From Caldicellulosiruptor obsidiansis OB47 (GTDB lineage: Bacteria > Bacillota > Thermoanaerobacteria > Caldicellulosiruptorales > Caldicellulosiruptoraceae), in assembly GCF_000145215.1 (NCBI RefSeq), contig NC_014392.1, positions 1,124,001 to 1,188,000 of the forward strand: 64,000 nt of DNA, written 5' to 3'. The translations under genes and the position numbers were made by a program. How positions within the stretch are numbered: the stretch's first letter is position 1; each line of letters opens with the position of its first letter. The notes beneath the pieces are model-generated. The model was not told the DNA's origin and did no database searches. It saw only the letters and a list, made by a program, of their open reading frames with translations. Positions 43,380-53,758 of the stretch are shown here, piece by piece.

Positions 43380-45113
43380 TTGAAAAAATTACTGCTTGGG
43401 AATCATGCCGTTGCAAGAGGATGTTATGAAGCAGGAGTTAAAGTTGCAACAGCTTATCCTGGAACACCTTCAACGGAAATTACAGAGGCAATAGCAAAGT
43501 ATGATGAGATATATTGTGAATGGGCACCAAATGAGAAAGTGGCGCTTGAGGTTGCAATTGGTGCATCTATTTATGGTAGACGTGCCATTTGTTCAATGAA
43601 ACATGTAGGTTTGAATGTGGCAGCAGATCCTCTTTTTACTGCATCTTATACAGGGGTAAATGCCGGGCTTTTGATAGCTGTTGCAGATGACCCAGGTATG
43701 CATTCATCCCAAAATGAACAAGATACCAGAGATATAGCTAAAGCTGCAAAAGTGCCTGTTTTAGAGCCAGCTGATAGTCAAGAATGTATTGATTTTGTTA
43801 AGATTGGTTTTGAGATAAGCGAAAAGTTTGATACTCCTGTGATTTTGCGTCTTACAACAAGGGTTGCTCATTCACAATCTGTTGTAGAAGAAGGGAATAG
43901 AGAAGAAATAATATCTGAGTATAAAAAAGATATACAAAAGTATGTTATGATGCCTGCAATGGCACGGATGCGCCATGAATTTGTGGAAAAGAGGTTGAGT
44001 GACTTAAAAGAGTTTGCAGAAACGTCAAAAGTAAATAAAGTTGACATAGGAACAAAAGAAATTGCTTTTATTACATCTGGAATAGCATACCAGTATGTCA
44101 AAGAAGCTTATCCTGATGCATGGGTTTTGAAGCTTGGTATGGTATGGCCGCTTCCAGAGAAATTAATAAAAGATTTTTGTATGAAATTTGATAAGGTATA
44201 TGTTGTAGAAGAACTTGATCCATTTTTAGAGGAAAATATAAAGACATTGGGAATAAATAATGTTGTAGGTAAGGAGATTTTTAAATTAACAGGCGAATAC
44301 TCCCCTTCATTTATCAAAAAGTCTATAGAAAACAAAGAAATAGAAATTCCATATAAAGCAAATCAAACCCTTGCACCAAGATTTCCTGTGCTCTGTCCAG
44401 GTTGTCCTCATAGGGGAATTTTTTATGTTTTGAGCAAGTTAAAAAATATTATTATAACTGGGGATATTGGTTGCTATACCTTAGGGGCACTTTCACCGTT
44501 TAATGCTATGGATACATGTGTTTGTATGGGTGCGAGTATTGGAATGGCACATGGAATATCAAATGCATCAGATAAAAAGCAAAAGGTTGTTGCAATGATT
44601 GGAGATTCTACCTTTATTCACTCAGGGATAACAGGTATAATTGATGCGGTTTACAATGGGTCTGACATACTTGTTTTGATTTTAGATAACTCCACAACTG
44701 GTATGACAGGTCATCAAGATCATCCTGCAACAGGTTATACAATAAAAGGTGAACAAACGTATAAAATTGATTTAGCAGCTCTTTGCAAAGTGTTAGGATG
44801 TTCAGTTGTAGAGGAGATAGACCCTTACAAAATAGATCAAAATTTAGATAAAATAAAAAATCTTATTAATATCCCAGGTGTTAAAGTTGTAATAGCTAAA
44901 GCTCCTTGTAGGCTACATCGTAGATACAAGTTTACTATTTCCAAGAGATATATAGATTCACAGAAATGCAGAAATTGCAAGATGTGCTTGAGTTTGGGTT
45001 GTCCAGCAATATCAATAAAAGATAAACCTTTTATTGATGAGAATTTATGTCTTGGGTGTGGCATGTGTGAGGATATTTGTAAATTTAACGCAATTTTAGC
45101 TCAGAAGGAGTAG
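43380..45113 (+). CDS. iorA: Indolepyruvate:ferredoxin oxidoreductase, alpha subunit
   Basis: 577 residues. The pyruvate-ferredoxin-type pyrimidine-binding domain (GNHAVARGCYEAGVKVATAYPGTPSTEI) is followed by the TPP domain (GDIGCYTLGALSPFNAMDTCVCMGASIGMAHG, GDSTFIHSGITG) and two C-terminal 4Fe-4S clusters (CRNCKMCLSLGCP and CLGCGMCEDIC). It oxidises indolepyruvate and other aryl pyruvates to aryl-acetyl-CoA and reduces ferredoxin. TTG start behind GGAGG. It lies 22 bases after paaK and 7 bases before iorB. Confidence 0.97.
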   Translation: MKKLLLGNHAVARGCYEAGVKVATAYPGTPSTEITEAIAKYDEIYCEWAPNEKVALEVAIGASIYGRRAICSMKHVGLNVAADPLFTASYTGVNAGLLIAVADDPGMHSSQNEQDTRDIAKAAKVPVLEPADSQECIDFVKIGFEISEKFDTPVILRLTTRVAHSQSVVEEGNREEIISEYKKDIQKYVMMPAMARMRHEFVEKRLSDLKEFAETSKVNKVDIGTKEIAFITSGIAYQYVKEAYPDAWVLKLGMVWPLPEKLIKDFCMKFDKVYVVEELDPFLEENIKTLGINNVVGKEIFKLTGEYSPSFIKKSIENKEIEIPYKANQTLAPRFPVLCPGCPHRGIFYVLSKLKNIIITGDIGCYTLGALSPFNAMDTCVCMGASIGMAHGISNASDKKQKVVAMIGDSTFIHSGITGIIDAVYNGSDILVLILDNSTTGMTGHQDHPATGYTIKGEQTYKIDLAALCKVLGCSVVEEIDPYKIDQNLDKIKNLINIPGVKVVIAKAPCRLHRRYKFTISKRYIDSQKCRNCKMCLSLGCPAISIKDKPFIDENLCLGCGMCEDICKFNAILAQKE

Positions 45114-45120
45114 TGATTAT

Positions 45121-45702
45121 ATGAAAAGGGAAATGAATATTTTGGTTGTAGGTGTGGGTGGTCAGGGTAATATTTTGTTTAGTAAAATATTGGGTGAGAC
45201 TTTACTGAGTGCGGGTTATGATGTAAAAATTTCTGAAGTTCATGGTATGGCACAAAGAGGTGGAAGTGTTGTTACATATGTAAAAGCTTCTAAAAAGGTG
45301 TTCTCTCCACTTGTTGATATAGCACAGGCAGACTTCATTATAGCATTTGAGAAATTAGAAGCACTAAGATGGCTTGAATATCTCAAAAGAGATGGTACAT
45401 TGATTTACGCTGACTATGAGATTCCTCCTATAAGTGTAACAACAGGTTCATATGAGTATCCTGATGTAGAAAAAGTCCTAAAAGAAATTGGTGTGAAAGC
45501 TTGCAAGGTTGAGATAAAAAAGCTGCTTTCTTCTCTTGGAGATGCAAGAGTTCAAAATACCTTGATGCTTGGATTTTTTAGCAAGTTTTTGAGTGTAGAG
45601 GAGGCTTTATTTATAAGTTCTATAGAGAAGAATGTAAAAAAAGAGTTTATTGAGATAAATTTAAAAGCCTTTGACCTTGGTAGAAGAATAGAAAATATGT
45701 GA
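45121..45702 (+). CDS. iorB: Indolepyruvate:ferredoxin oxidoreductase, beta subunit
   Basis: 193 residues. The gamma-domain fold of 2-oxoacid:ferredoxin oxidoreductases is recognisable: NILVVGVGGQGNILFSKILGE at the start and EVHGMAQRGGSVVTYVK around residue 40. It forms the oxidoreductase with IorA. It lies 15 bases before the second paaK with its own ribosome binding site GAGGTGG, so the order paaK-iorA-iorB-paaK is a single transcription unit by spacing. Confidence 0.96.
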   Translation: MKREMNILVVGVGGQGNILFSKILGETLLSAGYDVKISEVHGMAQRGGSVVTYVKASKKVFSPLVDIAQADFIIAFEKLEALRWLEYLKRDGTLIYADYEIPPISVTTGSYEYPDVEKVLKEIGVKACKVEIKKLLSSLGDARVQNTLMLGFFSKFLSVEEALFISSIEKNVKKEFIEINLKAFDLGRRIENM

Positions 45703-45717
45703 GGTGGAAAAGCAAAG

Positions 45718-47019
45718 ATGAAATATTGGGATGAACACATGGAATGTATGGATAGAAATAATCTACAAGAGATTCAATTCAAAAGATTAGTTGAGACTAT
45801 AAAAAGGGTATATACAAATGTACCCTACTATAGAAAAAAGATGCAAGAGCGTGGAATTATTCCTGAAGGCATAAAGAGCTTGGATGACTTAAGAAAACTT
45901 CCATTTACTACTAAGCAGGACTTGCGCGATAATTATCCATATGGACTTTTTGCTGTCCCTCTGAGCGAAATTGTAAGAATTCATGCTTCTTCTGGAACAA
46001 CAGGCAAACCAACTGTTGTGGGATATACTAAACATGATATTGGTATTTGGTCTGAGGTTATGGCAAGGACACTTGTGGCAGCTGGAGCTGACAAACACTC
46101 GTTTGTCCAGATTGCATATGGTTATGGACTTTTTACAGGAGGATTAGGAGTTCATTATGGTGCGGAGCGGATTGGTGCATCGGTAATTCCAATTTCGTCT
46201 GGCAATACAAGAAGACAGATTCAAATTATGGTGGATTTTGGAACAACGGTTTTGGCTTGCACACCTTCATATGCTCTTTATCTTGCTGAGACTATGGAAG
46301 AGATGGGAATTGACAAATCTCAGCTTAAGTTAAAATCAGGGGTGTTTGGTGCAGAGCCGTGGTCAGAAAATATGAGGAAAGAAATAGAAACAAAACTTAA
46401 TATTAAAGCTTATGACATATATGGTCTTTCAGAAATAATTGGACCTGGGGTTTCGTTTGAATGTGAATATCAGTGTGGAATGCATATAAATGAAGACCAT
46501 TTCTTACCTGAAATAATTAATCCCGAAACAGGTGAGGTTTTAGGTGAGGGAGAATATGGGGAACTTGTCTTTACAACAATTACAAAAGAAGGACTTCCAC
46601 TTATAAGATACAGAACACGAGACATAACTGCTCTTCACTATGATAGGTGCAGGTGTGGTAGAACATTAGTAAGGATGGAAAAGGTAATTGGTAGAACAGA
46701 TGATATGATAATTATTCGTGGTGTCAACGTTTTCCCGTCTCAGATAGAAAGTGTCCTTCTTGAGATGGGTGAGGTTGAACCGCATTATCAGCTGATTGTT
46801 GACAGGGTAAACAATCTTGACGTTCTTGAGGTTTTGGTAGAAGTTTCTGAAAGAATGTTTTCTGATGAGGTCAAAAAGCTTGAACAGCTTGAGAAAAAAA
46901 TAACAAAGGCTATTGAAGAGACGCTGGGGATTTCTGTAAAGGTTCGACTTGTTGAGCCAAAGACAATTGAAAGAAGTGAAGGAAAGGCCAAAAGAGTTAT
47001 TGACAAGAGAAAAATATAA
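45718..47019 (+). CDS. paaK: Phenylacetate/aryl-acetate-CoA ligase (second copy)
   Basis: 433 residues, the same length as the first copy and colinear with it through all motifs ([53 protein letters not shown]). They differ most near the N terminus, the [22 protein letters not shown] region and the C-terminal domain, so it is an old duplication rather than a recent copy. Two ligases around one oxidoreductase may split substrate range (for example phenylacetate versus indoleacetate) or catalytic direction. An ACT-domain gene follows 66 bases on. Confidence 0.92.
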   Translation: MKYWDEHMECMDRNNLQEIQFKRLVETIKRVYTNVPYYRKKMQERGIIPEGIKSLDDLRKLPFTTKQDLRDNYPYGLFAVPLSEIVRIHASSGTTGKPTVVGYTKHDIGIWSEVMARTLVAAGADKHSFVQIAYGYGLFTGGLGVHYGAERIGASVIPISSGNTRRQIQIMVDFGTTVLACTPSYALYLAETMEEMGIDKSQLKLKSGVFGAEPWSENMRKEIETKLNIKAYDIYGLSEIIGPGVSFECEYQCGMHINEDHFLPEIINPETGEVLGEGEYGELVFTTITKEGLPLIRYRTRDITALHYDRCRCGRTLVRMEKVIGRTDDMIIIRGVNVFPSQIESVLLEMGEVEPHYQLIVDRVNNLDVLEVLVEVSERMFSDEVKKLEQLEKKITKAIEETLGISVKVRLVEPKTIERSEGKAKRVIDKRKI

Positions 47020-47085
47020 TTAAAAAATTGGGTATCTATATAATAGGTAAAATGACAAGTTTGTTATTGTAGGAGGTAAATTATA

Positions 47086-47517
47086 ATGTTTGTAAAGCAA
47101 ATTTCAGTTTTTTTGGAAAACAAATCAGGCAGGCTTGCAGAGGTGACAGGGATATTAGGTAAGCACGATATAGACATCTCAGCTTTGTCAATTGCTGATA
47201 CAACCGATTTTGGTATTTTGAGACTGATTGTTAATAAGCCTGATTTAGCCTTGCAGGTTTTAAAAGAAAATGGTTTTACAGTTTCAGCAACAGATGTAAT
47301 TGCGATTGCTGTAGAAGACAAGCCAGGAGGGCTTGCAAAGGTTCTTGAAATACTCTACAAAAAAGACATAGGGATAGAGTACATGTATGCTTTTGTTGGT
47401 AAGCTTAGTGACCAAGCTCTTGTTATACTAAAAGTAGAGAAAGCTGATGAAGCAATTGAAGTGCTAAGTGAAAACAATGTAAAAATACTTCCAGCTGAAG
47501 AGGTATATGCATTGTAA
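47086..47517 (+). CDS. Tandem ACT-domain protein
   Basis: 143 residues made of two ACT domains ([21 protein letters not shown] and [20 protein letters not shown]), each with the Gly/Pro turn at which amino acids bind. Such small ACT proteins commonly accompany paaK/ior genes and are thought to sense aromatic amino acids; here it closes the paaK-iorAB-paaK cluster. AGGAGG precedes the ATG. A strong terminator follows. Confidence 0.9.
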   Translation: MFVKQISVFLENKSGRLAEVTGILGKHDIDISALSIADTTDFGILRLIVNKPDLALQVLKENGFTVSATDVIAIAVEDKPGGLAKVLEILYKKDIGIEYMYAFVGKLSDQALVILKVEKADEAIEVLSENNVKILPAEEVYAL

Positions 47518-47541
47518 CAAGTTAAATCTGATAATTAAGAT

Positions 47542-47578
47542 GACGGGGAGGAAAGTTTTAATTTTCCTCCCCGTCTTG
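47542..47578. terminator. Strong bidirectional terminator
   Basis: Perfect 13-bp stem GACGGGGAGGAAA (47542-47554) / TTTCCTCCCCGTC (47563-47575) between the ACT gene and the convergent spore protein gene. The plus-strand tail TTGTTATTG is only moderately U-rich. Confidence 0.88.
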
Positions 47579-47776
47579 TTATTGTTGATTTTTTGCCCTG
47601 TTTTGATAGTCCTGTATCATCTTTTTAACCATATATCCACCGACGGTTCCAGCTTGTTTTGCAGTGATGTTAGGATTGTAGTTGTCAAGAGTTACACCAA
47701 CTTCGCTGGCAGTTTCCTGTTTTAATTTGTCAAGTTGTGGTGCTGCCTCTGGAACAAGTCTCTTTTTTCTTGGCAT
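47579..47776 (-). CDS. Alpha/beta-type small acid-soluble spore protein
   Basis: 65 residues. The second SASP signature is complete: KQAGTVGGYMVKKMI. The germination-protease region KQETASEVGV matches the first signature except for Thr in place of Ile/Val after the cleaved Glu. In sporulators these proteins coat DNA in the forespore. AGGGAGG lies upstream on the minus strand; I could not find a convincing sigma-G promoter. No other sporulation gene lies in the window. Confidence 0.92.
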   Translation of the reverse strand: MPRKKRLVPEAAPQLDKLKQETASEVGVTLDNYNPNITAKQAGTVGGYMVKKMIQDYQNRAKNQQ

Positions 47777-47955
47777 CTTAGTTTTCCTCCCTTTTAGTTG
47801 AAAAAGATTTTTGTTTTATGCTTTCAATAAAGAAGTGTGCACCAAGTACTAAAGAAATATTAAGAAAAAAATGGGAGACTTTAAGATATTATAATTTGAT
47901 AAATAAAATGCTATAATAAAGCTTGTCAAATAAAAAAGTTTTGAGGGGGATAAAA

Positions 47956-49371
47956 TTGGAAAGCAAAAACATTTATTATATAGATTTTGGAACACAGGCA
48001 CGGTTTGTTGAAGAGATTGAAAAAATGAATACAGAGTATTACCTTGCAAATGGCAAAAATAAGAAATATCATATTGTGACATATGGTTGCCAAATGAACG
48101 TTCATGATTCTGAAAAATTAGCTGGAATGCTAAATGCAATGGGATACGTTGAAACTGAAAACATCCAAGAAGCTGACTTGATAATATTTAACACGTGTAG
48201 CGTACGAGAACATGCAGAATCAAGAGTATACGGAAATATTGGACCTTTAAAGAGACTAAAGGACAAAAAGCCTGATTTGATAATTGGTGTGTGTGGGTGT
48301 ATGCCGCAGCAGGTTGAAGTTGCACAAAAACTTGCAAAATTGTTCCCTTTTCTGGATATAATATTTGGTACAAAAAGTCTTCATAAATTTCCGCAACTTC
48401 TTTATACTGCTATTACTGAGAAAAAAACTGTTATTGACATTTCGGAAGATGAGGATGTGGTTGTTGAGGGAATTCCGACTGCAAGAAGGCAAGGAGTTAG
48501 CGCTTTTGTCAATATAATTTATGGATGTAACAACTTTTGCACTTATTGCATAGTTCCATATGTCAGAGGAAGAGAAAGAAGCAGGCGACCTGAAGAGATT
48601 ATTTATGAGATTGAACAGCTTGTTCAAAATGGAGTAAAGGAAGTTACTCTTCTGGGGCAGAATGTTAATTCATATGGAAAAGATTTAGCAAATGGTATTA
48701 CTTTCCCCAAGCTACTTGAGAAGGTAAATGAAATAAAAGGAATAGAGAGAATTAGATTTGTGACTTCTCATCCCAAGGATTTGTCAGACGAGCTTATTGT
48801 AGCTATGAGAGATTTGGATAAGGTGTGTGAACATATACATTTGCCAGTTCAGTCAGGGTCAACAAGAATATTGAAGGCTATGAACAGGCACTATACAAAA
48901 GAAGACTATCTTAGACTTGTTGAAAAGCTTAAAACAAATATTCCTGATATAGCAATTACTACTGACATTATTGTAGGTTTTCCGGGAGAGACGGATGAAG
49001 ATTTTGAAGATACTCTTGATGTGTGCCAAAAAGTAGAGTTTGATTCTGCATATACCTTTATCTATTCGAAAAGAAGAGGAACACCAGCTGAAAAAATGCC
49101 CAATCAAGTTCCGGAGGATATAAAACACCAAAGATTTCAACGTCTTGTAAAGCTTGTTGAAGAGATAGCTTTGAAAAAGAACAAGCAGATGCTTGGCAAA
49201 ACGTATGAAATTCTTATTGACAGTCGCTCTAAAAGAAATAATTTGCTTGTTGGAAGAACGAGAACAAACAAGGTTGTCAATGTGAAGTGCCCTGATGAGT
49301 ATATGTTTAAGTTTGTTAATGTAAAGATTTTGGAAGCTGCAGAGCATTGGCTGTACGGCGAGGTGATTTAA
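47956..49371 (+). CDS. miaB: tRNA-2-methylthio-N6-dimethylallyladenosine synthase
   Basis: About 471 residues, radical-SAM methylthiotransferase. The N-terminal UPF0004 domain has Cys in TYGCQMNVHDSE, FNTCSVREHAE and GVCGCMPQ; the radical-SAM triad is CNNFCTYC; a C-terminal TRAM domain (KTYEILIDSRSKRNNLLVGRTRTNKVV) binds tRNA. TTG 47956 is preferred, with GAGGGGG (47942-47948) 7 bases upstream, over an in-frame start at 47923. It acts after MiaA on A37 of tRNAs reading U-starting codons; miaA lies in the same cluster, 4 kb downstream. Confidence 0.96.
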   Translation: MESKNIYYIDFGTQARFVEEIEKMNTEYYLANGKNKKYHIVTYGCQMNVHDSEKLAGMLNAMGYVETENIQEADLIIFNTCSVREHAESRVYGNIGPLKRLKDKKPDLIIGVCGCMPQQVEVAQKLAKLFPFLDIIFGTKSLHKFPQLLYTAITEKKTVIDISEDEDVVVEGIPTARRQGVSAFVNIIYGCNNFCTYCIVPYVRGRERSRRPEEIIYEIEQLVQNGVKEVTLLGQNVNSYGKDLANGITFPKLLEKVNEIKGIERIRFVTSHPKDLSDELIVAMRDLDKVCEHIHLPVQSGSTRILKAMNRHYTKEDYLRLVEKLKTNIPDIAITTDIIVGFPGETDEDFEDTLDVCQKVEFDSAYTFIYSKRRGTPAEKMPNQVPEDIKHQRFQRLVKLVEEIALKKNKQMLGKTYEILIDSRSKRNNLLVGRTRTNKVVNVKCPDEYMFKFVNVKILEAAEHWLYGEVI

Positions 49372-49374
49372 ATT

Positions 49375-51966
49375 ATGCAAGAGCTAACTCCTATGATGCA
49401 GCAGTATATGGAGATAAAACAGAAGGTGAAAGATTGTATTTTATTTTTTAGACTTGGCGATTTTTATGAGATGTTTTTTGAAGATGCGATTGTGGCGTCC
49501 AAAGAACTTGAGATAGCACTAACCAGCAGAGATTGTGGAAATAATGAAAAAGCTCCTATGTGCGGTGTGCCGTACCATTCTGCGACCAGCTACATTGCAA
49601 AGCTTATAGAAAAGGGTTACAAGGTTGCGATCTGCGAACAGGTGGAAGATCCAAAGCTTGCAAAGGGAATTGTAAAAAGGGAAATTACAAGAATAATAAC
49701 TCCAGGCACATTTATTGACGAGAATTTTTCAACAGCCAATAATTTCATCTGTTGTATATCAAGAAACAGGTCTGAATTTGCATTGACATTTGTAGATGTT
49801 TCAACTGGTGAGATGTACTCTTGCCTTATTGAAGAAGACCTTCAAAAGCTATTAAATGAAATTGGCAAATACAATCCCAGTGAAATCTTAATCTCACGTT
49901 CAGAAGATGAGCTTTATGAATATCTGAAAAAAAACTGCACTTCTTTTGTACAAATGATAGAGTTTGTGGATTTACAAGAGTGCTATGAGGTTATAGAAAA
50001 TCAGATAAATGTGGGTAAAATAGACGAAAGGCTGATTTTGAGCGTAGGAAATCTGCTGAAGTACTTGACAGAGACCCAAAAAATTTCTTTTGATTATATA
50101 AGAAGGTTTGAATTTTACAGAGTCCAAAACTATCTTCAAATTGACATAAATACAAAACGAAATTTAGAGCTCACCGAAAGCATCATTCAGCGCTCTAAAA
50201 AAAATAGCCTTCTTGGTATTTTGGATCAAACAAAGACCTCAATGGGTTCAAGGCTATTGAAGAAATGGATTGAAAGACCTCTTATTGATGTTATTGAGAT
50301 TAACAGAAGGCTTGACAGTGTTGAGCAGCTCAAATCAAGCTATTCTATTTTAGTACAGATAGAAGAGCTTTTGAGTAGAATGTATGACATAGAAAGGCTT
50401 TCTTCAAAGTTTGCATATAAGAATGTTAACGCCAAAGATTTGCTAAGTTTGAAAAGGTCGATTGAAGTATTACCAGCTTTAAAGAAACTTCTTTCTTCAT
50501 TCTCAGCACAGCTTTTAAAGGAGATTTATGAGGATTTTGATACATTAGAAGATATACATTCACTTATTGACAGTTCTATAAACGAAGATGCACCTGTAAC
50601 ATTAAAAGAGTGTGGAATAATTAAGGATGGTTTTAATGAAGAAGTAGATAGATTAAGAAATATATCAAAAAATAGTAAGGAACTTTTAGTACAGTACGAA
50701 GAAAAAGAGAGAAATCTCACAGGCATAAAAAATCTCAGAATTGGTTATAACAAGGTTTTCGGATATTATATAGAAGTCACTAAGTCAAACTACTCTCTTG
50801 TTCCAGACAGATACATTAGAAAACAAACTCTTGCAAATGCAGAAAGGTATGTAACAGAGGAACTCAAAAAATTGGAAGATGAAATATTAGGCGCTGACCA
50901 GAAACTCATCGAACTTGAATACCAACTTTTTTGCGAAATAAGGGATAGAATTGAGGCTCAGATTGAAAGGATTCAAAAAACAGCAAGTTATATTGCCATC
51001 TTGGATGTTTTGTGCTCATTTGCTCGTATTGCAATTGACAATGAATATGTCAGGCCAAATGTTTACTTAGGGGATAAAATATACATTAAAAACGGTAGAC
51101 ACCCAGTGGTTGAAAAGATGATAGGAAGAGGTAATTTCATCCCAAACGATACCGAACTTGACCAAGTAGAAAATAGGGTTTTGATTATAACAGGTCCCAA
51201 TATGGCTGGTAAGTCTACATACATGAGGCAGGTAGCCTTAATTGTTATAATGGCACAGATGGGGTGTTTTGTACCCGCTGATGAGGCACACATTGGTATA
51301 GTGGATAAAATCTTTTCAAGGATAGGAGCATCTGATGATATTTCATCTGGGCAGAGTACATTCATGGTAGAGATGTCAGAGGTTGCAAACATATTGAAAA
51401 ATGCAACGCCAAAAAGCCTTATAATTTTTGATGAGGTTGGGAGAGGAACAAGCACATATGATGGACTTTCTATAGCATGGGCGGTTTTAGAGTATGTTGC
51501 TGATAAATCTAAAATTGGTGCAAAAACCCTTTTTGCAACTCATTACCATGAGCTAACAGAGCTTGAAGAGAAGATTCCAGGGGTAAAGAACTACAGGGTT
51601 GATGTCAAAGAAGAGGGTAAAAACGTTGTATTTTTGAGGAAGATTGTCAGGGGTGGATGTGACTCAAGTTATGGGATTCATGTTGCCCGACTTGCTGGAA
51701 TTCCAGAAGAAGTATTAAAGAGGGCTGAGGAAATTCTAAAACAGCTTGAAGAGGCTGATATAAATAGAAAAAGTATTAGAAAGCTTAGAAAGGAAATTAA
51801 AAAAGAGTTTACTGAGCAGATTGATTTTTTTTCGTATAAAAAAGAGGAGATAATAGACAAAATTGAAAAACTTGATATTTTGAATATAACTCCATTACAA
51901 GCTTTAAATATCCTAAGTGAACTCAAACATGAAATAATCAAAGCTAAAGAGAGGCAATTGATATGA
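49375..51966 (+). CDS. mutS: DNA mismatch repair protein MutS
   Basis: 863 residues. The mismatch-recognition domain begins TPMMQQYMEIKQKVKDCILFFRLGDFYEMF, which includes the F-x-E mismatch-reading motif (FYEMF). The ATPase domain has GPNMAGKSTYMRQ, the DEVGRGTSTYDGLSIAWA motif and the FATHYHELTELE switch. Full length for MutS1. It begins 3 bases after miaB stops and overlaps mutL by 4 bases, so recognition and endonuclease components are co-translated. Confidence 0.98.
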   Translation: MQELTPMMQQYMEIKQKVKDCILFFRLGDFYEMFFEDAIVASKELEIALTSRDCGNNEKAPMCGVPYHSATSYIAKLIEKGYKVAICEQVEDPKLAKGIVKREITRIITPGTFIDENFSTANNFICCISRNRSEFALTFVDVSTGEMYSCLIEEDLQKLLNEIGKYNPSEILISRSEDELYEYLKKNCTSFVQMIEFVDLQECYEVIENQINVGKIDERLILSVGNLLKYLTETQKISFDYIRRFEFYRVQNYLQIDINTKRNLELTESIIQRSKKNSLLGILDQTKTSMGSRLLKKWIERPLIDVIEINRRLDSVEQLKSSYSILVQIEELLSRMYDIERLSSKFAYKNVNAKDLLSLKRSIEVLPALKKLLSSFSAQLLKEIYEDFDTLEDIHSLIDSSINEDAPVTLKECGIIKDGFNEEVDRLRNISKNSKELLVQYEEKERNLTGIKNLRIGYNKVFGYYIEVTKSNYSLVPDRYIRKQTLANAERYVTEELKKLEDEILGADQKLIELEYQLFCEIRDRIEAQIERIQKTASYIAILDVLCSFARIAIDNEYVRPNVYLGDKIYIKNGRHPVVEKMIGRGNFIPNDTELDQVENRVLIITGPNMAGKSTYMRQVALIVIMAQMGCFVPADEAHIGIVDKIFSRIGASDDISSGQSTFMVEMSEVANILKNATPKSLIIFDEVGRGTSTYDGLSIAWAVLEYVADKSKIGAKTLFATHYHELTELEEKIPGVKNYRVDVKEEGKNVVFLRKIVRGGCDSSYGIHVARLAGIPEEVLKRAEEILKQLEEADINRKSIRKLRKEIKKEFTEQIDFFSYKKEEIIDKIEKLDILNITPLQALNILSELKHEIIKAKERQLI

Positions 51967-53732
51967 GAGAGCTTTACAAACTTCCTGAACAATTAACTCA
52001 TATCTTGGCGGCGGGTGAGGTTGTAGAAAGACCGGCATCGTGCCTCAAAGAACTTCTGGAAAATTCAATAGATGCTGGAGCAAGTTTAATCGATGTTAAA
52101 ATAGAAAAAGGCGGTATGAAGAGAATTGAAGTATATGATAATGGGAAAGGAATCCACTCTGATGATATCGAATATGTGTTTGAAAGACATACAACAAGCA
52201 AGATAAAGTCTTTGGAGGATATATTCAGCATCAAAACAATGGGATTTAGAGGGGAAGCGCTTTGTGCAATATCGAGCGTAGCAAAGGTGACACTTGTTTC
52301 CAAGCATTTAGAGGAAGAACAGGGGTGCATGGTAAAAGTAGAAGGTGGCAAGGTCCTTTCTAAAAGTTTTTGTCCTTTTAAAGAAGGAACAAGGATTGTT
52401 GTTGAAGATATTTTTTACAATACTCCTGCAAGGCTAAAATTTTTAAAATCTCCGTCAACTGAACAAAAGTACTGTCTTGAGGTGGTTGAAAAGATTGCAA
52501 TTGCCTGGCCAGAGATTTCATTCAGGGCAGAGGCAGATGGCAAAAGACAAATTTTTACACCAGGAGATAATAAGATTGAATCTGTCATTGGCTCTATATT
52601 TGGGATAGAGATAGTAAAAAATATTGTTGAGTTTTCTCTTGAGAAAGAATCTCTAAAAGTTTGGGGTTATTTTGTAAACCCCACTGTGAGCAGAGCCACA
52701 CGTTCAGGTTATCATTTTTATGTCAACAGAAGATATATCAAAAGCAAACTTCTTTCGTCATGTGTTGATGAGGCATTTAAAAATTCAGTCATCACAGGAA
52801 GGTTTCCAATAGTTTTTCTGTTTGTGCAAATTCCACCTTCTGAGATTGATGTGAATGTCCATCCATCAAAACTTGAGGTAAAGTTCAGGGATGAACAATT
52901 TGTTTATAACACCGTTTATAAAGCAATAACAGACTCATTAAAATCTGAGAAAATGATTGCAAAACTTGATTTGAGCAAAGTTGATGACGCAAATGATGCT
53001 GAACTTGAACAAAAACACATTGAAGTTTTGTCTACAAACTCAAACGATATATCTTTGGTTATTTCCGAGCAGCCAAATTTCTTTGAAATGTTTTCTGATA
53101 AACCAAGAGAAGTTGTAATTGAGCAGCAGGGCTTTGAAAACTTTGGTGCAGGAAACTACAAGATTGTTGGTTACGCTTTTGATACCTATATCATTGTGCA
53201 AGGTGATGACAGCTTATACCTTATTGACCAGCACGCAGTACACGAAAGAAGGTTATTTGAAGATTTTAAAGGTCAAATTTATTCTTCAAATGTTCAAAGC
53301 CAAGTATTGGCTGTTCCTGTTGTTGCTCAGCTTCCCTCTTCACAAAAAGAGTTTGTGCTTTCAAACCGCTCTATCTTTCAAAATATGGGTTTTGAAATTG
53401 AGGATTTTGGGAAAAATGAAATAGTAGTGAGAACCTGGCCTGCTATACTGACTAAGAGCATCGATAAAGTGTTTTTACTTGACGTAATAGAGATGGTATA
53501 CGAACAAATGGTTGAAGATAAGAGTCTTGTAGGAATTTCTGAGGACCTGTTAAAAAGAATTGCTTGCAGAGCAGCAGTAAAAGGAAATAGTAAAATTTCA
53601 GACTTAGAGAAAAAAGAAATAGTTGAACTTGTACTTGTCAAAAAAGAAATTTTTCACTGTCCGCATGGAAGACCAGTTGTAGTAGAAATTACCAAGAAAG
53701 ATATCGAAAAAATGTTCAAAAGAATTGTATAA
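51963..53732 (+). CDS. mutL: DNA mismatch repair endonuclease MutL
   Basis: 589 residues. N-terminal GHKL ATPase: ELLENSIDAGAS, DNGKGI, GFRGEAL. The C-terminal domain has the metal-endonuclease motif DQHAVHERRLFED, so this is the nicking form found in organisms lacking MutH, and also ACRAAVKGNS and CPHGRP motifs. It couples MutS recognition to strand cleavage. ATG overlaps the mutS stop. Confidence 0.98.
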   Translation: MRELYKLPEQLTHILAAGEVVERPASCLKELLENSIDAGASLIDVKIEKGGMKRIEVYDNGKGIHSDDIEYVFERHTTSKIKSLEDIFSIKTMGFRGEALCAISSVAKVTLVSKHLEEEQGCMVKVEGGKVLSKSFCPFKEGTRIVVEDIFYNTPARLKFLKSPSTEQKYCLEVVEKIAIAWPEISFRAEADGKRQIFTPGDNKIESVIGSIFGIEIVKNIVEFSLEKESLKVWGYFVNPTVSRATRSGYHFYVNRRYIKSKLLSSCVDEAFKNSVITGRFPIVFLFVQIPPSEIDVNVHPSKLEVKFRDEQFVYNTVYKAITDSLKSEKMIAKLDLSKVDDANDAELEQKHIEVLSTNSNDISLVISEQPNFFEMFSDKPREVVIEQQGFENFGAGNYKIVGYAFDTYIIVQGDDSLYLIDQHAVHERRLFEDFKGQIYSSNVQSQVLAVPVVAQLPSSQKEFVLSNRSIFQNMGFEIEDFGKNEIVVRTWPAILTKSIDKVFLLDVIEMVYEQMVEDKSLVGISEDLLKRIACRAAVKGNSKISDLEKKEIVELVLVKKEIFHCPHGRPVVVEITKKDIEKMFKRIV

Positions 53733-53758
53733 ATTTCAGTGTAGGTGAGGCAACAAGA

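Noticed and set aside
48859..49380. 173-codon minus-strand open frame inside miaB
   Set aside because: Fully overlapped by miaB and its stop; no recognisable motif.
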